NCBI RefSeq assembly: GCF_023147505.1
Contig: NZ_JAHXPB010000002.1
Coordinates: 434,001-498,000 of the forward strand
DNA length: 64,000 nt
Source of the DNA: Brevundimonas sp. EYE_349
GTDB lineage: Bacteria > Pseudomonadota > Alphaproteobacteria > Caulobacterales > Caulobacteraceae
Reading direction: 5' to 3'
Shown here one piece after another: positions 45,429 through 54,560 of this stretch; positions within the stretch are counted from its first letter, which is position 1, and every line of letters begins with the position of its first letter. The notes beneath the pieces were generated by a model. It was given only the letters and a program-made list of their open reading frames with translations, did no database searches and was not told the DNA's origin. The translations under genes and the position numbers were made by a program.

Positions 45429-46493
45429 TCATGGGTCCAATCGGCGCGGGCCGCTCGGGATGATGCGGCCCAGCCTACAGTGTTCCGCCGCGGCAGGGTC
45501 AAGCGACGCGTCGTCGGGCTTCACATCAGGCGGCCGCCTCGGTCTCTGTCGGCCGTCCCGGAGGGTCAGCCAGACGCCGCCGGCGCAGACCAGCAGCAAC
45601 AGCAGGCTGAATGCGCCCGGCGCGGCTTCCCAGCCGAGCCCCCACTCCCCCATGCGGACGAGGAACGGCACCGCCAGCATCAGCGAGGCTGTGAAGAGCG
45701 CCCCCTTCCGCAGGATGAGCCTGTGCAGGATGAGGAAGACCGGCGCCGTCAGCCCCGCGCCCAGACCTGCGATGGCGGCCCAGTCTGAAGGCGCGACGCC
45801 GACGAGCGGGACGAAGAGAACGACCGTCACGGCCAGCATGGCGGCGCCGGCCCCGGTAATGGCCGGCAAGGCCGAGAAGGCGGACAGGTCCGCCATGCGC
45901 GCGCGGAAGACGTAGCCATAGAGGGCGTAGGACGCTGTTCCGCCGAACACGAGCAGGGCGCCGCCGATGAGGTGCAGCCCCTCCGCCCCGGCATGACCCT
46001 CGCTTGCGGGCATGTCTGAGATCGCATAGGCCAGCGCGCCGCCCAGGGCGAGACAGGCTCCCAGCACCTTGTTGCGGGTGACCCGTTCCCCAAAGGCGAC
46101 GGCGCCGATCACGAATGTGAGGCTCGGCAGAAGCGAGATGATCAGACCGGTGCGGGAGGGGCCGATGAACGCCGCGCCGAGCATGGTTCCGGCATAGTAG
46201 AGGAAGAAGCCCAGCAGTCCGAGCAGAGCGACTGTTCCGCCGCGTCGCGCCGCAATCCGCGCCTCGGAACGGCTCCGAGCGGAAAACAGCACGATCGCGG
46301 CAAAGACGATGAAGCTGGCCCCTGTGCGGCCGGCGGCCACCAGCAGCGGCGACACGCCCGAAACGAGGTAGCCGACGAGCAGCCAGCTCGCCGACAGAAG
46401 CAGAACGAGCGTGACCGAGAGGATCGGCGTCGTCAGCGCGGTGCGCGAGGCGGCGACCAGGCGAGTCCCGTTCCACATCCTGCTTCCCTTCAT
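45429..46493 (-). CDS. DMT-superfamily (EamA) transporter
   Basis: A 354-aa inner-membrane protein with ten hydrophobic segments in two EamA-like halves (LSVTLVLLLSASWLLVGYLV, GLIISLLPSLTFVIGAVAFG and LHLIGGALLVFGGTASYALY). Such proteins export metabolites or amino acids. The ATG at 46493 has GGAGGAGG upstream. It lies just before the hydrolase-OsmC gene on the same strand. The tail after about residue 310 is polar and Pro/Arg-rich. Confidence 0.82.
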   Translation of the reverse strand: MKGSRMWNGTRLVAASRTALTTPILSVTLVLLLSASWLLVGYLVSGVSPLLVAAGRTGASFIVFAAIVLFSARSRSEARIAARRGGTVALLGLLGFFLYYAGTMLGAAFIGPSRTGLIISLLPSLTFVIGAVAFGERVTRNKVLGACLALGGALAYAISDMPASEGHAGAEGLHLIGGALLVFGGTASYALYGYVFRARMADLSAFSALPAITGAGAAMLAVTVVLFVPLVGVAPSDWAAIAGLGAGLTAPVFLILHRLILRKGALFTASLMLAVPFLVRMGEWGLGWEAAPGAFSLLLLLVCAGGVWLTLRDGRQRPRRPPDVKPDDASLDPAAAEHCRLGRIIPSGPRRLDP

Positions 46494-46655
46494 CGCCTCC
46501 TCCAATCGCCGACGAGCAAGGCTCCCCAGCCCGCCGGCGGCGTCCGGCAAGCCCGTGACGGATCAGAGGAAGACGCAGGTGATCCGGACATCGCACGCAG
46601 CGCGCCAGGCCCGGACGGCGCCGGCACGGTCAGGCCGGTCGAGCATCCGGTCCCG

Positions 46656-48338
46656 TCAGTCGGCCTCGTTCTCAAAGGCGCTCAGGCGACAGAAACAGGC
46701 TGCGGCGATCTTGATGTCGGCCGAAGCCACGGCGATGTCGCGCTGGAGGACGATCTCCCGGGCCTCGTCGTGCCGGCCGAGTTTCGTCAGACACTCGTAG
46801 AGGCCGTGCAGGCTCCAGACGTTGTTCGGTCGGATCCGCCGCCTGCCCAGCTTGCGCTCCAGCCCGAGGTCGATCCTGTGCTGTTCGGCAGCTTCGGCGT
46901 GCCGCCCCTGCTCGGTCAGCAGGGCGCAATAGGCGTGGCGGACGGGCTGCAGCCAGGCCGGAGGGTCGCTGTAGGGCAGCGTGTCCTCGAGGGCGATCGC
47001 CTCGCGCAACAGCGAGAACGCCTCCTCGATATTTCCCTTCCTGTATTCCAGTTCCCCGTCGAGCATCTTGCGCGCAATAGCGAGCGCCTGGAGCTCCGGC
47101 ACGGGAATGGAGTTGAAACGGCTGTCCGGCACCGCGGCGACGGCGTCGATGAATTTCTCCCGTTCCGCCTCGGCTTCCGGCACGCGCCGCAGGGCCGCGA
47201 AAGCGATGCCGCGGGCATAGTGGATCATCGCCGTGGTCGAACAATAAAGTTCGCGGTCCGTCGGAAATTCCAAATCGAGGATGTCCTGCCAGCGCCCGAA
47301 GCGAATGAGAACATGCGGAAGCGTGGTGCCGTGCGCCTCGAGCAAATCCGCCATCGGCGGACTCTGGATGCCGAGCAGTTGCGGCGTCAGGACTTCCTTC
47401 AGCCGGTTCGCCATGAACAACGCCTCACGCGAACGGCCCGCCATCATCGCGCCATAGGCGCCGACCATCAGGTTGTGGACGCGATAGACGTTGTACCAGG
47501 CGCCGACTTCGGTCTCGTGACCGAAATAGCGTTCATCCGCCTCGACCGCATCGAGGTTGGAATCGATCACCCGGCGCCAGTCGCCGCAGGCGTTGTCGAT
47601 GTGGGTGGACATATGCGCCAGATGGGCGCCGTCCCGCGACAGGCGACGCAGACGGTCGGCGGCCGGAAGCGCGATCTCGGGCCACGGCGACATCTCCATC
47701 AGGTGGATATAGAGATGGTTCAGGACCGGATGCCGGTCGCCCCCGGGACGCGGCAGGGCGTCCTCGATCACCGCCCGGGCCTCCAGCGTGCCCGGTCCGA
47801 TCGGTTCTCCCGTATCGAGATCCCACAGAGCCCGCGGACTGAGACAGATCAAGGCGTCCCCGAACAGCGCCGCCGCGTCGATGTCGTCAGAGAACTGCTG
47901 ATAAAAGACCCGCATGGCGTCCGCGTAGGCGCGGTTCAGGCGATCGAATTCCTCCGGGTCGCGGGTCGCCTGTTCGGGAAAGCGTGGTCCAAGCGCCGCG
48001 ATCAGGGCCTTTTCGAAGGCGGTGCCGTTGCGGGCGACCGCTTCGCGAGCGCGTTCAAGCGCGCCACGGCCGATCGTCACGGCCTTCTGCATGTCCTCGG
48101 CGTCGAAAAGCCGCCAAGCCTTGTTGTAGTTCGGGCCCGTGCCGAAGGCGACGCCCCAGTGCGCCATGGCGCAGTCGGGATCGTAGTCGAGCGCCTTTTC
48201 GAAGCAGCGGACCGCTTCCTCGGGATTGAAGCAGTAGGCCCAGGCCAGCCCCCGATCAAACCAGAGTTGCGCCTGTGGCGAGGTGGTCGTCACATCGCGA
48301 CGGAAGTCGCCAAGGTCGTAATAGTCGTCTTTCATCAT
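46656..48338 (-). CDS. tetratricopeptide-repeat protein
   Basis: A 560-aa soluble protein with an N-terminal TPR-like pair (AQLWFDRGLAWAYCFNPEEA, CFEKALDYDPDCAMAHWGVA) and further TPR-like helices near the C-terminus (EAFSLLREAIALEDTLPYSD, GLYECLTKLGRHDEAREIVL). The middle is unusual, with HLAHMSTHIDNACGDWRRVI. No signal peptide is seen. Similar TPR proteins are uncharacterised. It has its own strong promoter and lies downstream of the Lrp gene on the same strand. Confidence 0.75.
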   Translation of the reverse strand: MMKDDYYDLGDFRRDVTTTSPQAQLWFDRGLAWAYCFNPEEAVRCFEKALDYDPDCAMAHWGVAFGTGPNYNKAWRLFDAEDMQKAVTIGRGALERAREAVARNGTAFEKALIAALGPRFPEQATRDPEEFDRLNRAYADAMRVFYQQFSDDIDAAALFGDALICLSPRALWDLDTGEPIGPGTLEARAVIEDALPRPGGDRHPVLNHLYIHLMEMSPWPEIALPAADRLRRLSRDGAHLAHMSTHIDNACGDWRRVIDSNLDAVEADERYFGHETEVGAWYNVYRVHNLMVGAYGAMMAGRSREALFMANRLKEVLTPQLLGIQSPPMADLLEAHGTTLPHVLIRFGRWQDILDLEFPTDRELYCSTTAMIHYARGIAFAALRRVPEAEAEREKFIDAVAAVPDSRFNSIPVPELQALAIARKMLDGELEYRKGNIEEAFSLLREAIALEDTLPYSDPPAWLQPVRHAYCALLTEQGRHAEAAEQHRIDLGLERKLGRRRIRPNNVWSLHGLYECLTKLGRHDEAREIVLQRDIAVASADIKIAAACFCRLSAFENEAD

Positions 48339-48399
48339 CCATGCTCCGCTGGCCAGGGCCGATCTGGGAACCCGACCGCCAAGGCTATAAGTTAATACC

Positions 48400-48428
48400 T
48401 GAATACATATTCATATATCATGTTTCAA
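48400..48428 (-). promoter_or_regulatory. promoter of the TPR gene with embedded palindrome
   Basis: Leftward TTGAAA (48423-48428) and TATTCA (48400-48405) with a 17-base spacer in an AT-rich patch. The 14-base palindrome TGAATACATATTCA (48400-48413) covers the -10 box. The neighbouring Lrp-family gene ends just upstream, so its product is a candidate binder. Confidence 0.55.
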
Positions 48429-48472
48429 GCGCAGATCGCGGGATTCCGGCCGTGTCGATCCATGCGATCCGC

Positions 48473-48940
48473 CTAGAGCGGCACGGCGGTGGTGTATTTC
48501 ACCTGGCTGAGCGCGAAGTGGGAGGCGGCGGTCGCCACATTCGGATGGTTCAGCAGATCGCACATCAGGAAGCGTTCGTAACCGGCGACGTCTGCGGCCA
48601 CGATCCGCAGAAGGTAGTCCCATTCCCCGGACATGGAATGGGCCTCCATGACGTCCGGCCGGGTGGCGAGGTAGGCCTCGAAGGCGGTCCTGTCTGCCGG
48701 GGCGTGCGACCGCATCCTGACCTGGCACATCACGTTCACGCCCCGGCCGACCCTTTCGGCATCGACCAGTCGCACGGCTCCCTTCAGAATTCCCGCCTCT
48801 TCCAGCGCCCGGATCCGGCGCCAGCACGACGCCGGAGACGATCCGGCGAGCTCCGCCAGGGCCACATGGCTCAGGCCGGCGTCGCCCTGCAAGGCGCGCA
48901 ACAGCCGACGATCGACATCATCCAGCACTCTTTCTTTCAT
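48473..48940 (-). CDS. Lrp/AsnC-family regulator
   Basis: A 155-aa regulator with N-terminal helix-turn-helix (LDDVDRRLLRALQGDAGLSH, LAELAGSSPASCWRRIRALE) and a C-terminal RAM effector domain (AHSMSGEWDYLLRIVAADVA, NVATAASHFALSQVKYTTAV). I chose the ATG at 48940; in-frame ATGs at 48952 and 48970 are possible. It diverges from the HPPD gene, suggesting control of tyrosine/phenylalanine breakdown. Confidence 0.87.
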   Translation of the reverse strand: MKERVLDDVDRRLLRALQGDAGLSHVALAELAGSSPASCWRRIRALEEAGILKGAVRLVDAERVGRGVNVMCQVRMRSHAPADRTAFEAYLATRPDVMEAHSMSGEWDYLLRIVAADVAGYERFLMCDLLNHPNVATAASHFALSQVKYTTAVPL

Positions 48941-49132
48941 GAACTCGTCCATTCTGGAATTGGATTTCATATCACGCTCAAATTCGAGCCGCTTTGAAAG
49001 GCGATCCTCGCCTATCCGGTCTACAATGACCACGATGGCGCAGCCTCCTCGCGAGCTCTGGCCTCACCTCCCTCGCGCGCGCCTGCGCCATCTGTCACAG
49101 GCGCGCCGTCAAAGAATGCCGGAGACACCCCC
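48941..49132. promoter_or_regulatory. divergent region between Lrp and HPPD genes
   Basis: No gene. A short inverted repeat, ATTCTGGAAT, lies close to the Lrp start near 48953-48962; Lrp-type regulators favour such AT-rich repeats. GGAGA precedes the HPPD ATG. No confident promoter. Confidence 0.3.
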
Positions 49133-50203
49133 ATGAGCATCACCCCCGAGAACCCCATTGGTCTGGACGGCTTCGAATTCGTGGAATTCACCAGCCCCGA
49201 TCCCGAGGCGATGACCACCTTGATCGAACGCCTCGGCTTCGTCGCCACACACCGTCACCCGACGAAGGCGGTGGTTCGCTACAAGCAGGGGCGCACCAAT
49301 CTGCTCGTCAACAGCGAAGCGACCGGACAGGCGGCTGCGTTCCGGGCGCTGCACGGGCCTTCAGCCAGCGGTATGGCCTTCCGCGTGGCCAACGCTCGCC
49401 AGGCCTATGATCTGGCCCTGTCGCGCGGTGCGCGCGCCGCCGACGCCGCCGCCGGCGCGCTCGGCGCTGACGCCATGGTGCTGGAAGGCATCGGCGGCTC
49501 CTACCTCTATCTCGTCGACCGCCACGGCGCAGCCGGGTCGCTGTACGACGATTGGACCGAGATCGACGGATGGCGCGAGGCCGAGGCCGCAAACAGCGTC
49601 GGCCTCGATATCCTGGATCACCTCACCCACAACGTCCGTCGGGGCCAGATGCGGACCTGGTCCGGCTTCTACAACCAGATTTTCGGCTTCGAGGAGCAGA
49701 AGTATTTCAACATCAAGGGCCAGGCCACCAGCCTCATCTCCCAGGCGATGATCGCGCCGGACAAGGCCATCCGCATTCCGCTGAACGAGAGCGAGGACGA
49801 CCAGTCCCAGATCGAGGAGTTTATCCGTGAATACAACGGCGAGGGCATCCAGCACCTGGCCATGACCACGGATAACATCTACGAAACCGTCGAAGCCCTG
49901 CGCGCCCGTGGCGTACGATTGCAGGACACGATCGAGACCTATTACGAACTGGTCGACAAGCGGGTGCCCGGCCACGGCGAGGATCTGGAGCGGCTGAAGG
50001 CGAACCGCATCCTCATCGACGGAAACGTCGGCGAGGAAGGCATTCTGCTGCAGATATTCACCGAGAATCTGTTCGGACCCATCTTCTTCGAAATCATCCA
50101 GCGCAAGGGCAACGAAGGGTTCGGCAACGGCAACTTCCAGGCCCTGTTCGAATCGATCGAGCTCGACCAGATCCGGCGCGGGGTGATCAAGGTCGACGCC
50201 TGA
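49133..50203 (+). CDS. hppD: 4-hydroxyphenylpyruvate dioxygenase
   Basis: HPPD is a non-haem Fe(II) enzyme that turns 4-hydroxyphenylpyruvate into homogentisate in tyrosine catabolism. The 356-aa protein has two vicinal-oxygen-chelate halves. Iron ligands are His in LDHLTHNVRRG, His in IQHLAMTTDNIY and Glu in FFEIIQRKGNEGFGNGNF; the last stretch is the classic C-terminal signature. The other homogentisate genes are not next to it. It is followed by a strong terminator. Confidence 0.95.
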   Translation: MSITPENPIGLDGFEFVEFTSPDPEAMTTLIERLGFVATHRHPTKAVVRYKQGRTNLLVNSEATGQAAAFRALHGPSASGMAFRVANARQAYDLALSRGARAADAAAGALGADAMVLEGIGGSYLYLVDRHGAAGSLYDDWTEIDGWREAEAANSVGLDILDHLTHNVRRGQMRTWSGFYNQIFGFEEQKYFNIKGQATSLISQAMIAPDKAIRIPLNESEDDQSQIEEFIREYNGEGIQHLAMTTDNIYETVEALRARGVRLQDTIETYYELVDKRVPGHGEDLERLKANRILIDGNVGEEGILLQIFTENLFGPIFFEIIQRKGNEGFGNGNFQALFESIELDQIRRGVIKVDA

Positions 50204-50211
50204 CCCGGCGC

Positions 50212-50240
50212 GGGGGTCGGATGCATATCATCCGACCCCC
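50212..50240. terminator. strong hairpin between HPPD and cueR
   Basis: A perfect 11-bp stem GGGGGTCGGAT / ATCCGACCCCC with a 7-base loop, between the convergent HPPD and CueR-like genes. It can serve both strands. Confidence 0.75.
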
Positions 50241-50248
50241 GTCATCGC

Positions 50249-50701
50249 TCAGACGCGCGACTTCAGTTGACCGACCCCGCCGGCCGACCGGACACCGGTC
50301 GGCGGCGCTTCCGAGGTTTCTTCCAGATCCATTAGGATCGGACAGTCGGGGCGATTATCGCCCGCGCAACAGGCGATCAGCGTCTGCAGGGTTTCCGACA
50401 TCTGCCTGAGGCTGGCGATTCGCGCATTGAGCACCGCGATATGCGCGCTGGCGATGCGTTTTACATCAGCACTTTGACGCGACCGGTCGTTCCACAGACT
50501 CAGCAGGTCCTGAATCTCAGCGACGGAAAAACCGAGGTCGCGGGCGCGCCGGATGAACCGGAACCGGTGCACGTCCGCGTCCGAATAGTCGCGATAGCCC
50601 GACTCCTTTCTGTCCGCCACCGGGATCAGTCCGGTCTGCTCATAGTAGCGGATCATCTTGGCGGATACGCCGGAAGCCTTAGCTGCCTGACCGATATTCA
50701 T
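50249..50701 (-). CDS. cueR: CueR-like copper-responsive MerR regulator
   Basis: A 150-aa MerR-family activator. It starts MNIGQAAKASGVSAKMIRYY with the winged-helix DNA-binding domain, then a dimer helix containing QSADVKR, the position of the Ser that selects monovalent ions in CueR. The metal loop ACCAGDNRPDCPIL has two Cys spaced by seven residues as in CueR and GolS. It responds to Cu(I), perhaps also Ag or Au, by remodelling promoters with 19-bp spacers; three such promoters occur in this window. It follows copA by 15 bases on the same strand. Confidence 0.9.
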   Translation of the reverse strand: MNIGQAAKASGVSAKMIRYYEQTGLIPVADRKESGYRDYSDADVHRFRFIRRARDLGFSVAEIQDLLSLWNDRSRQSADVKRIASAHIAVLNARIASLRQMSETLQTLIACCAGDNRPDCPILMDLEETSEAPPTGVRSAGGVGQLKSRV

Positions 50702-50716
50702 ACTGATCTCTCCTAT

Positions 50717-53224
50717 TCACCCAAGCCGTCCCGCGCCATCGCCCTCGCCGCCCTGCGGCGACCGGAAGCCACGCAGCCGCAGGGCGTTGCCAAGCACGAA
50801 CACGCTGGACATGGCCATGGCGCCCGCCGCGAACACGGGCGACAGCAAGACACCCCACACAGGATACAGCACGCCGGCGGCGACAGGGATGAGCGCGGCG
50901 TTATAGACGAAGGCCCAGAACAGGTTCTGGCGGATGTTGCCGATGGTGGCCCGCGACAGGGCGATGGCCGTGGCCACGCCCTTCAGGCTGCCCGACATCA
51001 ACACCACATCGGCCGCCTCGATGGCGATATCCGTGCCGTTGCCGACCGCCAGGCCCACATCCGATTCCGCCAGCGCGGGGGCGTCATTGATGCCGTCGCC
51101 GACGAAGGCGACCCGGCCATGCTCGCCCTTGAGACGGCGGACCGCCTCGACCTTGCCGTCCGGCAACACCTCGGCCACGACTTCGTCGATGCCCAATTGG
51201 CGGGCGATGGCGGCGGCGGTGCGGCGGTTGTCGCCGGTGATCATCGCCACCTTCAGGCCCAGTCCGTGCAGGGCGGCGATGGCCGCCGGAGTGCTGGCCT
51301 TGATCGGATCGGCCACCGCGATGATCGCCGCCAGACGTCCGCCGATGGCGGCGTAGAGCGGCGTCTTGCCCTCATCGCCCATGCGGCCAGCGGCGGCGGC
51401 GAAGACGCCCACGTCCAGTCCCAGTTCGCCCATGTAGCGATCCGAACCGATCTGCACGGCCTCGCCGTCCACCGTCGCGGTCACGCCACGTCCCGTAACG
51501 GACTCAAAGGCCGAAACCAGCGGCAGCGTCAGACCCTCGGCCTCGGCGGCCTCGACAATGGCGCGGGCGATGGGGTGTTCGGACTTGGCCTCGACCGCAG
51601 CCACCAGAGCCAGAACGCGGGCGCGCTCCATGCCGGGTTCAATCTGCAGGTCCGTCAGGGCGGGACGACCTTCCGTCAGGGTGCCGGTCTTGTCGACGGC
51701 CACGACCTTGGCGTCCTTGAGCAGTTGCAGCGCCTCGCCCTTGCGGAACAGCACGCCCAGTTCGGCGCCGCGACCGGTGCCGACCATGATGGAGGTCGGC
51801 GTCGCCAGACCCATGGCGCACGGGCAGGCGATGATCAGCACAGCCACCGCATTGACCAGGGCGAAGGTGAGCGCAGGCGACGGACCGAACACCAGCCAGA
51901 CCAGGAAGGTCAGGGCGGCAACAGCCATGACCGCCGGAACGAACCACATCGTCACCTTGTCGACCAGCGCCTGGATCGGCAGCTTGGAGCCCTGGGCCTG
52001 TTCGACCATGCGAATGATCTGGGACAGCATGGTGCCGTCGCCGACCGCCGTGGCGCGGAACACCAGGGCGCCCTTCTGATTGACAGTGCCGCCCACCAGA
52101 GCTGCGCCCGAAGTCTTGGCCACAGGGACCGGCTCGCCGGTGATCATGGATTCATCGACATAGCTTTCGCCCTCGACGACTTCGCCGTCGACCGGAACGC
52201 GCTCGCCGGGACGGACCTCGACCAGATCGCCAGCCGCCACCTCGGTGATGGCGATTTCGACCATCATGCCGTCGCGGCGCACGCGCGCGGTCTTGGCCTG
52301 AAGCCCGACCAGACGCTTGATGGCCTCGGAAGTGCGGCCCTTGGCCTGGGCCTCAAGGAAGCGCCCCAGCAGGACCAGGGTGACGATGACGGCGGCCGCC
52401 TCGTAATAGACATTGACCGTTCCCGCCGGCAGTAGCGCCGGAGCGAAGGTCGCCACCAGGGAATAGGCATAGGCCGCCAGGGTGCCGACAGACACCAGCG
52501 AGTTCATGTCCGGCGCCAGACGCCCCAGGGCGGGCAGACCCTTCTTGTAGAAACGCGCGCCCGGCACGGCCAGCACCAGCGTGGTCAGGGCAAACTGCAG
52601 ATACCAACTGGCCTGCATGCCGATGGTCCCTGCGATCATCGCATGGACGCCCGGAATGAGGTGCGACCCCATCTCCAGCAGGAAGACCGGAAGGCTCAGA
52701 GCGGCGGCGATGATCAGATCACGCTTCAGGGCGGCGCGTTCGGCGTCCTTGCGCTCGGCCGCTTCTTCGCCCGCATCCGCAGCGTCGCTCAGCGGACGCG
52801 CCGTATAGCCCGCGCCAGCCACGGCGGCGATCAGGGCCGACACGTCCGCCGCCCCCTGGATCGTGGCCCGTTCTGTGGCCAGGTTCACGCTGGCGCTCAC
52901 CACGCCCGGCGTCGCCTTCAGCGCCTTTTCGACCCGCCCGACGCAGGACGCGCAGGTCATGCCCTCAATCGCCAGTTCGACGCTGGCGGCCGGAACGGTG
53001 TAACCGGCCGATTCCACAGCCTTGACGAGGTCTGCCATCTGGATCGGTCCGCTCGCCTGGATGTCGGCCCGCTCCGTGGCGAGGTTGACGCTGACCGCGG
53101 CCACGCCCGGCGCCTTGCTGATGGCGCGTTCGACGCGGCCGACGCAGGACGCGCAGGTCATGCCTTCGATCGGCAGACTCAACGGGGAGCCGACGGTTTT
53201 CGTCGGCGCATAGGGGGCGTTCAT
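50717..53224 (-). CDS. copA: copper-exporting P1B-type ATPase
   Basis: An inner-membrane pump of 835 aa that expels Cu(I) from the cytoplasm. Two N-terminal heavy-metal-associated domains each carry GMTCASC (about residues 20 and 90). Further motifs are the TGEP actuator loop, the membrane CPC in [19 protein letters not shown], the phosphorylation site DKTGTLTEG, the [11 protein letters not shown] motif and [14 protein letters not shown]-terminal [11 protein letters not shown] and [16 protein letters not shown] match the Cu(I) class. I start at the ATG at 53224. A CueR-type promoter lies upstream. Confidence 0.95.
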   Translation of the reverse strand: MNAPYAPTKTVGSPLSLPIEGMTCASCVGRVERAISKAPGVAAVSVNLATERADIQASGPIQMADLVKAVESAGYTVPAASVELAIEGMTCASCVGRVEKALKATPGVVSASVNLATERATIQGAADVSALIAAVAGAGYTARPLSDAADAGEEAAERKDAERAALKRDLIIAAALSLPVFLLEMGSHLIPGVHAMIAGTIGMQASWYLQFALTTLVLAVPGARFYKKGLPALGRLAPDMNSLVSVGTLAAYAYSLVATFAPALLPAGTVNVYYEAAAVIVTLVLLGRFLEAQAKGRTSEAIKRLVGLQAKTARVRRDGMMVEIAITEVAAGDLVEVRPGERVPVDGEVVEGESYVDESMITGEPVPVAKTSGAALVGGTVNQKGALVFRATAVGDGTMLSQIIRMVEQAQGSKLPIQALVDKVTMWFVPAVMAVAALTFLVWLVFGPSPALTFALVNAVAVLIIACPCAMGLATPTSIMVGTGRGAELGVLFRKGEALQLLKDAKVVAVDKTGTLTEGRPALTDLQIEPGMERARVLALVAAVEAKSEHPIARAIVEAAEAEGLTLPLVSAFESVTGRGVTATVDGEAVQIGSDRYMGELGLDVGVFAAAAGRMGDEGKTPLYAAIGGRLAAIIAVADPIKASTPAAIAALHGLGLKVAMITGDNRRTAAAIARQLGIDEVVAEVLPDGKVEAVRRLKGEHGRVAFVGDGINDAPALAESDVGLAVGNGTDIAIEAADVVLMSGSLKGVATAIALSRATIGNIRQNLFWAFVYNAALIPVAAGVLYPVWGVLLSPVFAAGAMAMSSVFVLGNALRLRGFRSPQGGEGDGAGRLG

Positions 53225-53261
53225 CGCGCGATCCTCACACGGGTGACTAGAGTTCGCAGGG

Positions 53262-53292
53262 ATGATGGGGCTTCCCATTGTTGGAATGTCAA
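53262..53292 (-). promoter_or_regulatory. CueR-type promoter of copA
   Basis: Leftward TTGACA (53287-53292), a 19-base spacer and CATCAT as -10 (53262-53267). Inside the spacer is TTCC-N7-GGAA (53272-53286), the core of known CueR boxes. The over-long spacer is the hallmark of MerR-activated promoters. Confidence 0.78.
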
Positions 53293-53318
53293 CTCCCCAA
53301 AAAAAGTCGCGACCATCC

Positions 53319-53349
53319 TTGACCTTCCAACGATGGCAAGGGGCATTTC
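53319..53349 (+). promoter_or_regulatory. second CueR-like promoter, facing the HMA gene
   Basis: TTGACC (53319-53324), then TTCCAACGATGGCAAGG within a 19-base spacer and a poor -10 (CATTTC). The right half-site is degenerate (GCAAGG rather than GGAAGG). It would drive the HMA chaperone and DUF305 genes. Confidence 0.55.
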
Positions 53350-53383
53350 ATCTCTCACCAACCGATGCGAAAGGACTTTTCCC

Positions 53384-53578
53384 ATGCAGTTCCACGTCGA
53401 AAACATGACCTGCGGCTCGTGCGTGAAGCACATCACCCAGGCCATCGCCACGGTGGATCCGAACGCCCGTCTCGAGGCCGATACGGTGTCGCGCACCATC
53501 TCGGTGACCACCACCGCCGACGCCGACGCCATCCAGCAGGCGCTGGCGGACGACGGATACACCGCCCGGCCCCTCTGA
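53384..53578 (+). CDS. small heavy-metal-associated copper chaperone
   Basis: A 64-aa single HMA domain: [20 protein letters not shown] carries the MxCxxC copper site, and the rest ([20 protein letters not shown]) completes the ferredoxin-like fold. Such CopZ-like proteins carry Cu(I) to CopA in the cytoplasm. AAAGGA precedes the ATG. It is divergent from copA with CueR-like boxes between and is followed after 11 bases by a DUF305 gene. Confidence 0.9.
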   Translation: MQFHVENMTCGSCVKHITQAIATVDPNARLEADTVSRTISVTTTADADAIQQALADDGYTARPL

Positions 53579-53589
53579 GCTCTTCCGAC

Positions 53590-54000
53590 ATGCAAGCGAA
53601 GGCTCTCACCGTCATCTTCATCGCCGGCGTCGCCCTGGCCGCCAGCGGTCTCGCCTATGCCCAGTCCCAGATCGTCAAAGGAGATTCGGAACACGCCATG
53701 ACCCAGAACAGCCACGCCAATCACCCCGCCCCCGTCCCTTCCGGCAATCCTGCCGTGCGCGCCTATCAGGAAGCCAACGACCGGATGCACGCCGACATGA
53801 CCATCGATTTCACCGGCGACGCCGACGTCGATTTCATGAAGGGAATGATTCCACACCATCAGGGGGCCATCGACATGGCCCGCGTCGCGCTGGAACATGG
53901 ACGGGATCCGGAGGTTCGCCGGCTCGCCGAGTCCGTCATCACCGCCCAAGAGGCGGAGATCGCCATGATGCAGTCCTGGCTCGATACCCGGAACCGGTAA
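53590..54000 (+). CDS. DUF305 periplasmic protein, CopM-like
   Basis: A 136-aa exported protein with an N-terminal signal ([20 protein letters not shown]) and the DUF305 ferritin-like core [20 protein letters not shown], plus [13 protein letters not shown]. The Met/His-rich sequence suits copper binding; CopM of this family binds copper in cyanobacteria. It probably shares the CueR-controlled transcript with the HMA chaperone. Confidence 0.87.
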   Translation: MQAKALTVIFIAGVALAASGLAYAQSQIVKGDSEHAMTQNSHANHPAPVPSGNPAVRAYQEANDRMHADMTIDFTGDADVDFMKGMIPHHQGAIDMARVALEHGRDPEVRRLAESVITAQEAEIAMMQSWLDTRNR

Positions 54001-54084
54001 AGGCCGCCCCTTCGCCGCCGTTCCCTCCCCCGATGTGGGGGTGGAGTTGGCGTCATCGGACAGAAACCTTCGAGAACGCCATGG

Positions 54085-54111
54085 CAGGCGCACCAGTCCC
54101 TGGTGCGCCTG
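54085..54111 (+). terminator. terminator after the DUF305 gene
   Basis: A perfect 12-bp stem CAGGCGCACCAG / CTGGTGCGCCTG with loop TCC, followed by AACCCTTTT. It also separates the convergent arsR gene. Confidence 0.7.
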
Positions 54112-54150
54112 AACCCTTTTCCGAACAGCGCCCAATCGCCGCCGTCGTCT

Positions 54151-54480
54151 TCAGGCGTCCTCATCCTCATTGATGTGGTGAAGCATGTCGATCAGCACAT
54201 GACTGACATGATGATCGGCCACCTCGTAGAAAACCTGCCGCGAGGAACGTTCTCCCCGGACCAAGCGCGCCCCGCGCAGAAGCCTGAGATGGTGGCTGAC
54301 GAGGGTCTGGGACAGGTCCAGGCTGTCGGCGATCTGCTTGACAGGCTTCGGGCCATTCAGACAGAACATGAGGATTCTCAGACGGGTCGGATCGCCCAGC
54401 AGACGAAAGGTCTCTGCAAGAGCCGACAGTTGGCGCGTATCCAGCGCTGGCACCTTTTCGTCGCTGGCCCGTTCCGACAT
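54151..54480 (-). CDS. ArsR/SmtB-family metal-responsive repressor
   Basis: A 109-aa winged-helix repressor: LSALAETFRLLGDPTRLRIL, VKQIADSLDLSQTLVSHHLR (recognition helix), RGERSSRQVFYEVADHHVSH. The C-terminal helix ADHHVSHVLIDMLHH supplies Asp/His ligands at the alpha5 metal site, as in zinc, nickel or cobalt sensors such as CzrA and KmtR. It follows the outer-membrane channel gene of the RND operon by 80 bases; it may be part of that transcript or control it. Its targets are unknown. Confidence 0.87.
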   Translation of the reverse strand: MSERASDEKVPALDTRQLSALAETFRLLGDPTRLRILMFCLNGPKPVKQIADSLDLSQTLVSHHLRLLRGARLVRGERSSRQVFYEVADHHVSHVLIDMLHHINEDEDA

Positions 54481-54560
54481 GGCGTACGCTCCCCCGCATC
54501 ATTAAACATATGGCGATGTCTTCACCTGTTCATGTATCGTGAGACAGGGCGTCGCTCCAA

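Noticed and set aside
54481-54540. ArsR operator upstream of the arsR gene
   Set aside because: The AT-rich sequence has only weak symmetry; I could not define arms with confidence.
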